From assembly GCA_963798445.1 (NCBI GenBank), contig CAWCTH010000003.1:434001-498000 (forward strand): DNA of 64,000 bases, written 5' to 3'. A program made the position numbers and the translations under genes. Below are positions 52,027 through 60,621 of the stretch, in pieces. The notes beneath the pieces were generated by a model. That model did not search any database. It had not been told where the DNA came from and saw only the letters and a program-made list of their open reading frames with translations. The DNA comes from DASXAI01 sp963798445 (lineage in GTDB: Bacteria; Actinomycetota; Acidimicrobiia; Acidimicrobiales; Ilumatobacteraceae). The first letter of the stretch is position 1, and each line of letters starts with the position of its first letter.

Positions 52027-52926
52027 TCAGCCGAGGTACGACGTCAGCTCGTCGATGAGCACGCCGGGCAGCTCCTCGGGGATGAAGTGGCCGCACGGCA
52101 ACGGCCGGCCCGTCACGGGTTGATCGGGCGCCGTCCAGCGCCGCCACGTCCCGAGGAACGCGTGGTTGGCCGCCTCGTTGCGCCGGTCACCCCAGAGCGC
52201 GTGCACCGGACATCCGATCGTGCGGCCGGCGGCGCGGTCGGCGTCGTCGAGGTCGGCGTCGAAGGTGGCGCCGGCCCGGTAGTCGGCACACGACGCGGCG
52301 ATGACCTCGGGCGTGAAGGCAGCCACGTAGGACGCCATGGCCTCGGGGGTGATGGCGTCAGCGCCAGGCACGGATCCCGCCCAGCGGCCCATGACCTGCG
52401 CCAGATACAGCGCCGGCTCGGCACCGATCAGCGCCTCCGGCAGCGGCGGTGCCACCGCCAGGAAGTACCAGTGGAAGCCGAACACCGCCGCCCGGCGGCT
52501 GGAGGCCAGCACCTCGAACTGCTCGATCGTGGGCACGATGTCGAGCGTGCACAGTCGCTCCACCCGCTCGGGATGGTCGAGCGCCAAGCGGTAGGCGACC
52601 CGCCCACCGCGATCGTGGCCGACGACGGCGAAGCGCTCGTGCCCCAGCGATGACATGAGGGCCACGATGTCGGCCGCCATCGTCCGTTTGGAGTAGGCGG
52701 TGTGGCCGGCGTCGTCGGGTGGTGTGCTGGAGCGGCCGTAGCCCCGCAGGTCGGCCACGACGACCGAGTAACGCTCGGCGAGCGCCGGCGCCACCCGATG
52801 CCAGCACGCGCCGGTCTGCGGGTAGCCGTGCAGCAGCACCACTGGCCGCCCGGAACCGGCCGTGCGCACGTGCAGGGCCACGTCGGGCGCCACCTCGACG
52901 CGGGTCTCGTCAAAGCCGTCGAACAT
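52027..52926 (-). CDS. Alpha/beta hydrolase, haloacetate dehalogenase/epoxide hydrolase type
   Basis: 299 residues from ATG 52926 (303-residue reading from 52935 is possible). LLHGYPQTGACWHRVAP gives the oxyanion HGxP, and the nucleophile is Asp in VVGHDRGGRVAYRLALDHP, as in fluoroacetate/haloacetate dehalogenases and epoxide hydrolases. The catalytic His is in PCGHFIPEE near the C-terminus. The cap has a Trp-containing FHWYFLA segment. The substrate cannot be told. Confidence 0.9.
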   Translation of the reverse strand: MFDGFDETRVEVAPDVALHVRTAGSGRPVVLLHGYPQTGACWHRVAPALAERYSVVVADLRGYGRSSTPPDDAGHTAYSKRTMAADIVALMSSLGHERFAVVGHDRGGRVAYRLALDHPERVERLCTLDIVPTIEQFEVLASSRRAAVFGFHWYFLAVAPPLPEALIGAEPALYLAQVMGRWAGSVPGADAITPEAMASYVAAFTPEVIAASCADYRAGATFDADLDDADRAAGRTIGCPVHALWGDRRNEAANHAFLGTWRRWTAPDQPVTGRPLPCGHFIPEELPGVLIDELTSYLG

Positions 52927-53024
52927 CGCTACCACCCGGTTGCCGTGCCATCGCCACAGTGGAGCACGCGCGAACCTTCGGCGTCACGGTGGGCGCCGGC
53001 TGTGGGGGCATCCCGGCCAGGGCG

Positions 53025-53030
53025 TACGGT
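53025..53030 (+). promoter_or_regulatory. -10 TACGGT of the phytanoyl-CoA-dioxygenase-like gene
   Basis: TAnnnT hexamer seven bases before ATG 53038. Confidence 0.55.
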
Positions 53031-53037
53031 TGGGTCC

Positions 53038-54204
53038 ATGGTGAACCTGCCGCTGCTGGACGTGCCCATCGTGGACTACGGCGACGCCGAACCGGCCATG
53101 GTCCGCTACCGCGAGGAGGGTGAGCGCAGGGCTCGGGCGCTCGGCAATCGTGGTCCGATCCAGTTGGACGAGCACGGCCGCCTGGACCAGGCCATCGTCG
53201 ACCTCTACGAGCGCGACGGCTTCTACATCTTCGAGGGCGTGCTCGGTGCGCAGGAGCTGGACGACATCGAGCGAGACGTGGCCGACCTGCTGGAGCGGGC
53301 GCCCGTCACCAAGGGCGCCGCGCTCGATCGGTACGGCCGCCCCGCGCTCGGCACCGACAACGCCGCCAACAACCTCAGCTGGATCAAGCCGCTCTCCGAC
53401 CCGATCGGCGGCACCAGCGCCGCCCACGGGCGCCATCCCGTCAAGATGACCGAGCCGGTACCCCCCGATGGAGCCCCCGAGTACGTGGTGCAGCTCGTGC
53501 TGGGGTCGTTGCAGTACTCCCCCGCCTGCCTGCGGGTGTACGGCCATCCCCTGCTGCTCGCCGTCGCCGCCACCATCAACGGCGACGACTTCGTGCCGTT
53601 CAACGAAGCGGTCTGGATCAAGCACCCGGGCCTCGGCGGATCGGTCGCCTGGCACCAGGACGGCTGGACGCACTGGGACAACCCCGAGCTCGACTCCGGG
53701 AGCCACGGCTTCAACTTCATGGCCCAGCTCTACGGTTGCAACGCGGCCAACGGCTTGTGGGTGCTACCCGGATCGCACCGCGAAGGGAAGGCCGACATCA
53801 AGGCTATGGTGGCCGCCGCCGGCTCCGAACTGCTGCCCACGGCGGTCCCGCTGCTGTGCGCGCCCGGCGACGTCGCCATCACCAACCGCCAAGCCATCCA
53901 CGGCTCGTTCGCCAACACCAGTCCCGATCCTCGGGTCACGATCAACTTCGGCTTCCACCGGCGCCGCTCGATCCTCGGCGTCACCAGCGGTGGGGTGCAC
54001 AACCCGGTCGCGGTGTACGACGACGAGCGCATCCACGAACGTTCGAAGGCCATCGCCTACGGCATCGACGCCCGTGCCCAGCGGTTCCCGAACGAGCCCC
54101 GCTTCGAGTACCAGCCGTTCGTCGGGCACGAGGACGAGTACCGCTGGTCGCCCGAGACCCAGGTCCGCCTCAAGGACTACAACCTGCTCGATCTCGGCAT
54201 CTGA
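53038..54204 (+). CDS. Phytanoyl-CoA dioxygenase (PhyH)-family protein
   Basis: 388 residues, Fe(II)/2-oxoglutarate oxygenase. The HxD motif is in VAWHQDGWTHW, the distal His in QAIHGSFANTS, and the 2OG-binding Arg shortly after (RVTINFGFHRRR). The N-terminal LYERDGFYIFEGVL segment is typical. It hydroxylates an unactivated carbon in an unknown substrate. ATG 53038 is leaderless-type. A hairpin after the stop may terminate it. Confidence 0.9.
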   Translation: MVNLPLLDVPIVDYGDAEPAMVRYREEGERRARALGNRGPIQLDEHGRLDQAIVDLYERDGFYIFEGVLGAQELDDIERDVADLLERAPVTKGAALDRYGRPALGTDNAANNLSWIKPLSDPIGGTSAAHGRHPVKMTEPVPPDGAPEYVVQLVLGSLQYSPACLRVYGHPLLLAVAATINGDDFVPFNEAVWIKHPGLGGSVAWHQDGWTHWDNPELDSGSHGFNFMAQLYGCNAANGLWVLPGSHREGKADIKAMVAAAGSELLPTAVPLLCAPGDVAITNRQAIHGSFANTSPDPRVTINFGFHRRRSILGVTSGGVHNPVAVYDDERIHERSKAIAYGIDARAQRFPNEPRFEYQPFVGHEDEYRWSPETQVRLKDYNLLDLGI

Positions 54205-54210
54205 CCGCGC

Positions 54211-54225
54211 GGGGCGATGCGCCCC
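54211..54225 (+). terminator. Small GC hairpin after the PhyH gene
   Basis: GGGGCG-ATG-CGCCCC, six base pairs with a three-base loop, begins seven bases after the stop. No T-run follows; moderate support only. Confidence 0.45.
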
Positions 54226-54270
54226 CAGCCGATCGTCAGCGACTGATGATGGCGCGGACGCGCCGTGTCG

Positions 54271-55077
54271 TCAGCGCGGTCCGGCCAGGCGGTTGACGAG
54301 GGCGCGCTCGTCGGGCCCGAACCACGGACCTGCGCCGGCAGCGGCGTTCTCGGGCAGGCGGGCCGGGTTCGACGTGGCGGGAATGCTCACGGTGCAGCGT
54401 TCGTCACTGAGCCCCCACTTGAGCAGCGCCTGCGCCCACGTCGTCACCCCGAACGGCCGCAACGGCTCCAGCGCCGCTGGTTTGGGTGCGTGCCGCACGA
54501 GCGGGCCCGACCCCAGTGGGCGCATGACCAGCACGCCCAAGCCCAGCTCGGCGGCCAGCGGGAGGATGCGCTGCTCCACGACCCGCTGGTGCGGGTTGTA
54601 CGGGATCTGGACGGCGTCGATGCGGCCGGTACGCATGACGACCTCCAGCTCGTCCAGCGCGCTCTCCTGGTAGTGGGTCGCGCCGATCAACCCGATCTGG
54701 CCCTCCTCGCGCGCCCGCTCGAGCAGGGCTAGCTGATCACGCCACGCCACGAGGTTGTGGATCTGCATGAGCTCGACGTGACCGCCGAACAAGGCCACGG
54801 CCTGAGCGAGCTGGCGGCGTCCCGCTTCCGGCGAGTCGGTCCAGATCTTGGTGGCGATGAACGCCTCGCCTCGCCTCGCACCGAGCGCGCCGGCCAGCAG
54901 CTCCTCGGCCTGGCCGTACATCGGCGAGGAGTCGAAGAGCACCATGCCAGTGTCGAGGGCGCCGTCGACGAGTGGCTGGACCTCGTCGCGGGCGGCGGCC
55001 GCCTCCAACCGGGCCCACGTGCCGAGGCCCACGACGGCGACCGCGGGCGCCTTGTCACTGAGCCGGCGTCGTTCCAT
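54271..55077 (-). CDS. Aldo/keto reductase
   Basis: 268 residues. VGLGTWARLE at the N-terminus, then LFDSSPMYGQAEELLAGAL (catalytic Asp and Tyr), TKIWTDSPE (catalytic Lys), QIHNLVAWRD (His) and VQIPYNPHQ. The NADP-binding C-terminus has SIPATSNPARLPEN in place of the usual IPG. ATG 55077 has a weak ribosome site. Substrate unknown. Confidence 0.92.
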   Translation of the reverse strand: MERRRLSDKAPAVAVVGLGTWARLEAAAARDEVQPLVDGALDTGMVLFDSSPMYGQAEELLAGALGARRGEAFIATKIWTDSPEAGRRQLAQAVALFGGHVELMQIHNLVAWRDQLALLERAREEGQIGLIGATHYQESALDELEVVMRTGRIDAVQIPYNPHQRVVEQRILPLAAELGLGVLVMRPLGSGPLVRHAPKPAALEPLRPFGVTTWAQALLKWGLSDERCTVSIPATSNPARLPENAAAGAGPWFGPDERALVNRLAGPR

Positions 55078-55212
55078 GGAGATGCTCCGTTCTTCCGGAT
55101 GATGATGCCCATGACGCCGATCGCGCCGCACCGACGAGTTGTCGGGTCCATCATCGTCTGAACCAGTGATGCCGGAGGTACCAACGGACGGCGCGAGTGC
55201 AAGGAGCTGCTG

Positions 55213-55956
55213 ATGAGCCTTCCCAGGATCGCCACCCGTGACGAGTGGCTGGCCGCCCGCATGGACCTGCTGGCCCAGGAGAAAGACCTCACGAGGCGTC
55301 GCGACGCGCTCAACATCGAGCGCCGCAACCTGCCCATGGTCGAGATCGACAAGGAGTACACCTTCGAAGGTCCGGAGGGCGCCGTGCGCCTCATCGACCT
55401 GTTCGATGGCCGCGACCAGCTCATCGTCTACCACTTCATGTTCGACCCGGCCTGGGACGAAGGCTGCTCGAGCTGCACCGCGGGCACCGATGAGCTGTCG
55501 CCGGGGTTCTTCACCCACCTCCACGCTCGTGACACCAGCTACGCCATGGTGTCGCGAGCGCCACTGGAGAAGCTGCAGCAGTGGAAGGCGAAGAAGGGCT
55601 GGGACGTGCCGTGGTACTCGTCGTACGGCACGGACTTCAACTACGACTTCGGGGTCACGATCGACGAGTCGGTCGCGCCGCCTCGGTACAACTACCGCAC
55701 CAAGGCCGAGTTCGAAGCCATGGGATCGGACTTCTTCCATGCCGATCAGCCCTTCGAGATGCCGGGGCGGAGCTGCTTCCTGCAGGTCGACGGGCGCGTC
55801 TTCCACACCTACTCCCAGTACGCCCGAGGCCTCGAGGCCACCGGTGGCTCGTACTACTTCCTCGACCTCACCGCCCTCGGCCGCCAGGAGGAGTGGGAGG
55901 AACCGAAGGGACGAAGCCAGTCGGCCAGGGTGGCGATGCCCAACTTCGAGACATGA
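55213..55956 (+). CDS. DUF899 (thioredoxin-like) family protein
   Basis: 247 residues. DUF899 markers: IATRDEWLAARMDLLAQEKD at the start, YHFMFDPAWDEGCSSCTAGT (C-x2-C in a thioredoxin-fold position), YAMVSRAPLEKLQQWKAKKG and a YARGLEATGGSYYFLDL end. The family is thioredoxin-like with unknown function. Good ribosome site (aaggag) seven bases before the ATG. Confidence 0.92.
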   Translation: MSLPRIATRDEWLAARMDLLAQEKDLTRRRDALNIERRNLPMVEIDKEYTFEGPEGAVRLIDLFDGRDQLIVYHFMFDPAWDEGCSSCTAGTDELSPGFFTHLHARDTSYAMVSRAPLEKLQQWKAKKGWDVPWYSSYGTDFNYDFGVTIDESVAPPRYNYRTKAEFEAMGSDFFHADQPFEMPGRSCFLQVDGRVFHTYSQYARGLEATGGSYYFLDLTALGRQEEWEEPKGRSQSARVAMPNFET

Positions 55957-56006
55957 ACGGGTCGTCGCTCGACCCTCGGGCTTCGGATGGTCGCCTGCCA
56001 GCGACG

Positions 56007-56012
56007 TATCGT
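56007..56012 (+). promoter_or_regulatory. -10 TATCGT of the gamma carbonic anhydrase gene
   Basis: TAnnnT hexamer seven bases before ATG 56020; it favours this start over the in-frame ATG 55987. Confidence 0.55.
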
Positions 56013-56019
56013 CGCCGCG

Positions 56020-56544
56020 ATGCCGCTCTACTCCTTCGAAGGCACGGCGCCCCAAGTGCACCCCACCGCGTTCATCGCGCCGACGGCCACCCTCGTCGGT
56101 GACGTGATCGTGGAGGAAGGCGCGTCGATCTGGTACGGCGCGGTGATCCGCGCCGACTTCTCACAGGTGACCGTCCGAAAGGGCGCCAACGTGCAGGACG
56201 GCGCCGTCTTGCACGGCCCGCCCGGCCAACCGACCGAGGTCGGCCCCGGCGCCACCGTCGCTCATCTGTGTGTCGTCCACGGCGCCTTCCTGGGTGAGGA
56301 ATGCCTCATCGCCAACGGATGCACGGTGCTCGACGGCGCCCACATCGGTGTCCGGTCGCTGATCGCGGCCCACTCGCTCGTGGCCGCCGGCGCCGTCATC
56401 CCCGACGGCGTGCTGGCGGCGGGCTCCCCGGCCGAGGTCAAACGCTCCATCGAGGGAACGCCGGCGCAGATGTGGGTGACGATGAACCCGCCCATGTACG
56501 CCGAGTTGGCCCAGCGCCACAAGACCGGCGTGGTGGCTGTCTGA
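56020..56544 (+). CDS. Gamma carbonic anhydrase-family protein
   Basis: 174 residues, a left-handed beta-helix of hexapeptide repeats (VGDVIVEEGASIWYGAVIRA, VRKGANVQDGAVLH and so on) ending in a C-terminal helix. Zinc-type histidines are at HLCVVHGAFLG. Such proteins (YrdA/CaiE type) hydrate CO2 or act as carnitine-pathway accessory proteins. Its stop overlaps the ATG of the following SDR gene by one base. Confidence 0.92.
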   Translation: MPLYSFEGTAPQVHPTAFIAPTATLVGDVIVEEGASIWYGAVIRADFSQVTVRKGANVQDGAVLHGPPGQPTEVGPGATVAHLCVVHGAFLGEECLIANGCTVLDGAHIGVRSLIAAHSLVAAGAVIPDGVLAAGSPAEVKRSIEGTPAQMWVTMNPPMYAELAQRHKTGVVAV

Positions 56545-57344
56545 TGGGCGAACGACTGGCAGGACGGGTGGCGGTGGTCATCGGTGGCGGCCAGACTCCC
56601 GGTGACACGATCGGCAACGGACGGGCGACGTCCATCGTGTTCGCGCGGGAGGGTGCACGGGTCGTCGTGGTCGACCGCGACCTGGACTCTGCCGACGCGA
56701 CGGTCGCCCTGATCCGCGCCGAAGGCGGCGACGCGGTGGGCCATGCGGCCGACATCACCGACACCGAATCGTGCGCCACCATCCCGGTCGCGGCGCTCGA
56801 GCACTACGGGGCGCTCGATGTGCTGCACAACAACGTCGGCATCGGCGGTGGCGACGGCCCGGCGACACGGGTCGACGAGGACACGTGGCAACGGCTCTTC
56901 GACGTCAACCTGACCGGCATGTGGCGGACGTGCAAGGCCGTCATCCCGACGATGCGCGAACGCGGGGGCGGATCGATCGTGAACATCTCGTCCATCGCCT
57001 CGATCTGCTCGACGGCGACGGCCGCCTACCAGATCTCCAAAGCCGGCGTGAACGCGCTGACGCAGCATCTGGCCATGGGCAACGCCCGTCACGGCATCAG
57101 GGTCAACGCCATCCTGCCGGGGCTGATGAACACGCCGATGGCCATCGAGGGCATCTCGTCGGCGCGCCGTATCAGCCGCGAGCAACTGATCGCCGAGCGC
57201 GACGCTTCGGTGCCGCTCGGGCGGCAGATGGGCACGGGTTGGGACGTGGCTCAGGCCGCCCTGTTCCTGGCCTCCGACGACGCCCGGTTCATCACGGGCG
57301 TGCTGCTCCCCGTCGACGGCGGCCAGAGCCTGCGCCGCGGCTGA
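56544..57344 (+). CDS. Short-chain dehydrogenase/reductase
   Basis: 266 residues, classical SDR. The cofactor loop is altered to VVIGGGQTPGDTIGNGRATS in place of TGxxxGxG; DRDLDSAD indicates NAD preference; NNVGIGG, SIVNISSIAS and the catalytic AYQISKAG (Tyr-x3-Lys) are intact. Coupled to the gamma carbonic anhydrase gene. It ends just before a strong hairpin. Confidence 0.94.
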   Translation: MGERLAGRVAVVIGGGQTPGDTIGNGRATSIVFAREGARVVVVDRDLDSADATVALIRAEGGDAVGHAADITDTESCATIPVAALEHYGALDVLHNNVGIGGGDGPATRVDEDTWQRLFDVNLTGMWRTCKAVIPTMRERGGGSIVNISSIASICSTATAAYQISKAGVNALTQHLAMGNARHGIRVNAILPGLMNTPMAIEGISSARRISREQLIAERDASVPLGRQMGTGWDVAQAALFLASDDARFITGVLLPVDGGQSLRRG

Positions 57345-57379
57345 AGCGCCGGCCCTGCCGGGTGGGCGGGGCCGGCGCT
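57345..57379. terminator. Bidirectional terminator between convergent SDR and phosphatase genes
   Basis: Perfect 11-bp stem AGCGCCGGCCC/GGGCCGGCGCT with a 13-base loop. It starts on the base after the SDR stop and ends 13 bases before the phosphatase stop, serving both convergent genes. No strong T-run. Confidence 0.7.
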
Positions 57380-57391
57380 GCATTCGGGTTG

Positions 57392-58771
57392 CTACTCGAG
57401 GCCGAGCGCGCGTGCCATGGTGTGGAACAGGTCGGTCTGGTCGGTGATGCCCACGACGTTGGCGGCCTGAGGACCTTGGGCGGCCAGCCGCACCTCCGTA
57501 CCCGTGTGGCTCTGGGAGCGGCCGTCGAGGTTGGTCGCGTAGTTCACCGCCATCGGTTGGCCGTCGGCCGTGATGAGCGTGGCAATGGCACCCGGGCTGT
57601 GATCGGTCGCCGTGGGGGGTTCGATGATCTGGCTGGTGTGGCCGTGGTCGGCGGTCACGATGACGAGCGTGTCCGGATGCCGCTTCGCCCAGTCGAGCGC
57701 CACTTGGATGGCACGGTCGAGCTCCACCGTCTCACCGATCTGCCCGCAAGGGTTCTCGGCGTGATCCTGCTTGTCGATCGAGGCGCCCTCGACCTGGAGG
57801 TAGAAGCCCTTGGACCTGTTCGTCTTCGCCTTGCTCGACAGCAGGTCGATGGCCCTCGTCGTCATGTCGGCGAGGTGCGGCTCGGTGGCGGGCCGGGCCG
57901 GGCTCGACTCGGTGCACGCCGTGGCCGCCGGGCCCGGGTAGGGCGCCGCCAACGGGCCGGTCCACTCCAAGTCCATGTTGCCGGCCGAGAACAAGCCGAG
58001 GAACTGCTGGCCCGGCGCCGCGGCGTCCAGCCCCGCCTGGTCAGTGGCGACGGTGTAGCCCAGCGCGGTGGCCTGTTCGACCACCGTCTTGCCGGCGTAG
58101 GTGCCGCCGGTGACCTGCTGATCGAACCGCTGCTTGCCTCCGCCCATCAGCACGTCGACCTTGTGGTCGACGGTCTGCTCGGCGATCGATCCCAGGCCCC
58201 CGGCATCCTTGGTCTCCGTTGGGCACGTCGCCATGTCGGCCGGACCCTGGCAGCCGCGCAGGCTCACGTGGGAGTCGAGGACCGCCGGCGTGGCGTCGGT
58301 CAGCTCCGCCGTGGTCACGTTGCCGGTCTTGTAGCCCGCCTTCTGCGCCAGCTCCAGCAGCGTGGTCAACGGCGCCAACGTGACCGGGTCGACGGACACG
58401 GCGTTGTTGTAGGTCTTGTGGCCGGTCGACCAACCCGTGCCCGACGCGGCCGAGTCGGTGACGTACTCCGGCACGTCGGCCGTGCCCTTCTGGACGGCAT
58501 ACGTGGTGTACTCACCGGTGAGTGGCAGGCCGTCCATGGAAAGACGCCCGGCCGCTCCCTTGGCGTAGTTGCGGGCGATGGTGATCTCCGAATCGCCCAT
58601 GCCGTCACCAAGGAACATGATCACGTTCTTGGCGCGACCTCCGTCGATGGCTCGGCGCACCTCTTGCGTACGGTCTCCGTTGTCGTTCCAGGCGGTCGCC
58701 GCCGTAGCGGTCAGGAGCGCCGTCGTTGCCAGTGCGGCGCCAACCAGGAGCTTGCGGTGTCGTGTGGTCAT
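57392..58771 (-). CDS. Secreted alkaline phosphatase (PhoA family)
   Basis: 459 residues with an N-terminal signal peptide (hydrophobic LLVGAALATTALLTATAATA). The nucleophile Ser lies in YVTDSAASGTGW; metal ligands are in FLGDGMGDSE, DKQDHAENP and VTADHGHTSQ. This is the classical E. coli PhoA-type fold. A two-unit Pho-box-like element lies 60 bases before the start, so it is probably induced by phosphate starvation. It should act outside the membrane. Confidence 0.95.
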   Translation of the reverse strand: MTTRHRKLLVGAALATTALLTATAATAWNDNGDRTQEVRRAIDGGRAKNVIMFLGDGMGDSEITIARNYAKGAAGRLSMDGLPLTGEYTTYAVQKGTADVPEYVTDSAASGTGWSTGHKTYNNAVSVDPVTLAPLTTLLELAQKAGYKTGNVTTAELTDATPAVLDSHVSLRGCQGPADMATCPTETKDAGGLGSIAEQTVDHKVDVLMGGGKQRFDQQVTGGTYAGKTVVEQATALGYTVATDQAGLDAAAPGQQFLGLFSAGNMDLEWTGPLAAPYPGPAATACTESSPARPATEPHLADMTTRAIDLLSSKAKTNRSKGFYLQVEGASIDKQDHAENPCGQIGETVELDRAIQVALDWAKRHPDTLVIVTADHGHTSQIIEPPTATDHSPGAIATLITADGQPMAVNYATNLDGRSQSHTGTEVRLAAQGPQAANVVGITDQTDLFHTMARALGLE

Positions 58772-58830
58772 TGGTCGTTGCGGGTCCCTTCACTCGTCTC
58801 ACGTGGGCCAGTGCCACCCCAACAGCCGAA

Positions 58831-58848
58831 GGTGAACGCCTGGTGACC
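58831..58848 (-). promoter_or_regulatory. Candidate Pho box upstream of the alkaline phosphatase gene
   Basis: On the minus strand GGTCACC and GTTCACC occur exactly 11 bp apart (58842-58848 and 58831-58837). Actinobacterial PhoP binds direct repeats of 11-bp units starting GTTCACC. The site is 60 bases from the ATG, roughly where a -35 region would be. A third unit is not conserved. Confidence 0.65.
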
Positions 58849-58983
58849 GAAAGACGGCCCGGGCGTGCCGACACCGCGAACGGTGATCCGCACCACGACC
58901 CCCACGGACGAGAAAGGGCCCAACGGCCTACCCCGCGTCACCGGCCGTGGCGCGATGATCTCGCAGAGTCGAGGGGAGGGGAC

Positions 58984-59502
58984 ATGAGCCAGTCGGACGT
59001 GCCGGGCGTTGGATCGTCACTCTCGCGGCCGAGCTTGCATCTGCCGCCGCTCCAGTGGGAACGACCGGCCGTCGCCGCCGCCGTCCGGCACCCGCCGTTC
59101 TTCTGGTTGGCCATGGGCGGCGCCGCCGTCGCCGCGGTCGGGGCCTTCCTGCCGTGGATCACCGCCAGCGCCGCACTGGTCGGGCCCATCGAGGTGACCG
59201 GGATCAACGGCGACGGCAAGTGGACGCTGGTGCTGGCCGGCATCGTGGCGCTGCTCGCGGTGACCGGGTTCCGGACGGCGGAGCGGTCGAGCGCGGTGGC
59301 CATGACGGGGATCGGGTGCAGTGCACTGGTGATCGCCGTTGCCGGATGGGACCTGATCCAGGGGCGACGCCAGATCGACGCCGCCGACGAGGCGCTGATC
59401 GGCCTGGGCCGGGTGTCGTTCGGGCTTGGGCTCTACCTGACCATCGCCGCGGGCGTGGCGATGTTGATCGCCTGCATCCAGGCGGAGCGAGCGGCGCGCT
59501 GA
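58984..59502 (+). CDS. Four-TM hypothetical membrane protein
   Basis: 172 residues. A 35-residue polar head is followed by four hydrophobic segments (FFWLAMGGAAVAAVGAFLPW, WTLVLAGIVALLAVTGF, VAMTGIGCSALVIAVAG and GLGLYLTIAAGVAMLIA). It has a strong ribosome site (ggggagggg). No family recognised with certainty; similar small actinobacterial proteins are common. Confidence 0.8.
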   Translation: MSQSDVPGVGSSLSRPSLHLPPLQWERPAVAAAVRHPPFFWLAMGGAAVAAVGAFLPWITASAALVGPIEVTGINGDGKWTLVLAGIVALLAVTGFRTAERSSAVAMTGIGCSALVIAVAGWDLIQGRRQIDAADEALIGLGRVSFGLGLYLTIAAGVAMLIACIQAERAAR

Positions 59503-59741
59503 GTCACGCGGTGCGCGGCACCGCGGGGGCGGGCGTTGCTCAGGTGGCGTCGTCGATGGACCTGCCGGACCGTTGTGCCCGCGACCTCGGCACCGAGCTC
59601 CGTGAAGCGTGCTGCGATCGCCTTGATATCGAGTCGGGCAGCGGTGCACGCCAGCACCACCTTGCTGGGGTGATCGGGATGACGGGCGAGGTAGCGCTGG
59701 GCGACGATGCCCCGGTCGCTGGGTCCGTTCCCGTCTGACAA
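59433..59741 (-). CDS. Doubtful small ORF downstream of the tRNA
   Basis: A TTG-started frame of 102 residues beginning just after the tRNA gene on the same strand; its 3' part overlaps the membrane-protein gene by 70 bases. The segment PSKVVLACTAARLDIKAIAARFTELG looks protein-like. No family, no ribosome site. It is the only candidate in the otherwise empty 59503-59753 stretch. Confidence 0.3.
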   Translation of the reverse strand: MSDGNGPSDRGIVAQRYLARHPDHPSKVVLACTAARLDIKAIAARFTELGAEVAGTTVRQVHRRRHLSNARPRGAAHRVTQRAARSAWMQAINIATPAAMVR

Positions 59742-59753
59742 TGTCTTTCGAGG

Positions 59754-59826
59754 TGGGCGATACGGGCCTCGATCCCATGACCTCCACGGTGTGAACGTGG
59801 CGCTCTTCCAACTGAGCTAATCGCCC
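59754..59826 (-). tRNA. tRNA-Val (anticodon CAC)
   Basis: A 73-nt cloverleaf: perfect acceptor GGGCGAT/ATCGCCC, D stem GCTC/GAGC, anticodon stem CCACG/CGTGG with loop TTCACAC (anticodon CAC, reads GUG), and T stem ATGGG/CCCGT. The CCA is not encoded. The T loop is ATCGAGG, with A at position 54 in place of the nearly invariant T; otherwise it is standard. Confidence 0.95.
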
Positions 59827-59855
59827 GGCGGCAGAACACCCTAGCAAGGCGCCTC

Positions 59856-60467
59856 CTAACCCCGCCGAACGCACACCACCCGCCGCGAGCCCCCGTCGGC
59901 ATAGGCCTCGGACCCGTCGTTGCAGTACAGCCCGCTCGAGGGGATGGCCACCACGCGGCCCTCGTTGGGTGTGTCGCAGCCGGTCTCGACCACCGCGCCC
60001 ACGGCGGCCACCGTCACGCACGAACCCACTTCCAGCACGCCGTCAGGCGTGCCCCCGCCGCCGGTGGCCTTGGGCCGCACCGCGTAGGCCGTGAACACGA
60101 AGATGACCCCCAGCGCCAGCAGCACGACCAGCCACGGCAGTGGGATCCCGAAGCGCGCCAGCGGATGCCGGATCGGCACGAACCCGTCGGTGTCGTCGAG
60201 ATCGCCGGCGCCTTCGGCGGGCCAGGGCGACGCGGTGGGCGCCGGGCGGGCCGACGGGCGCCCGCGCAGCGTCGCGTCGTAGATCGCCCGGCGGCCGGGG
60301 TCCGACAGCACGAACCACGCCTGGTTGACCGCCGCCATCCGAGGCCCGGAGCTGGCGCCGGCGGTGTCCGGGTGATGCTGGCGGGCCAGGTCCCGGTAGG
60401 CGCGCCGGATCTCTTCGAGCGTGGCGGTCGGTGCCACGCCGAGCTGCTGGTAGTGGGTGGCGGGAAT
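59856..60467 (-). CDS. Membrane-anchored J-domain protein, apparent ATT start
   Basis: 203 residues. The J domain is N-terminal: THYQQLGVAPTATLEEIRR, AYRDLARQHHPDTAG with the HPD loop, then VNQAWFVLSDPGRRAIYDA. After a Pro-rich linker comes a TM helix (LPWLVVLLALGVIFVFTAYA) and an exported tail with four Cys. The first J-domain helix lies upstream of the first ATG/GTG (GTG 60437), so the start must be earlier; the only in-frame choice before a stop is ATT at 60467, six bases after a TAGGCT hexamer. Confidence 0.8.
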   Translation of the reverse strand: MPATHYQQLGVAPTATLEEIRRAYRDLARQHHPDTAGASSGPRMAAVNQAWFVLSDPGRRAIYDATLRGRPSARPAPTASPWPAEGAGDLDDTDGFVPIRHPLARFGIPLPWLVVLLALGVIFVFTAYAVRPKATGGGGTPDGVLEVGSCVTVAAVGAVVETGCDTPNEGRVVAIPSSGLYCNDGSEAYADGGSRRVVCVRRG

Positions 60468-60473
60468 GAATCG

Positions 60474-60479
60474 AGCCTA
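60474..60479 (-). promoter_or_regulatory. -10 TAGGCT of the J-domain gene
   Basis: TAnnnT hexamer on the minus strand, six bases before ATT 60467. Its position is the main reason for placing the start there. Confidence 0.5.
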
Positions 60480-60621
60480 CGACCGGTCCGAGCCGACGCC
60501 CGGTCGAGTCGCGAAGTCGGTCGGTGGCGGCACGAATTCAGCGCGCTGGTGAAAAACTTCGGCACCCGAGGCCCCGGTCGACGCCGGCGGGACAGGCCCG
60601 CGACCAGCGTGCCCCACAGTC

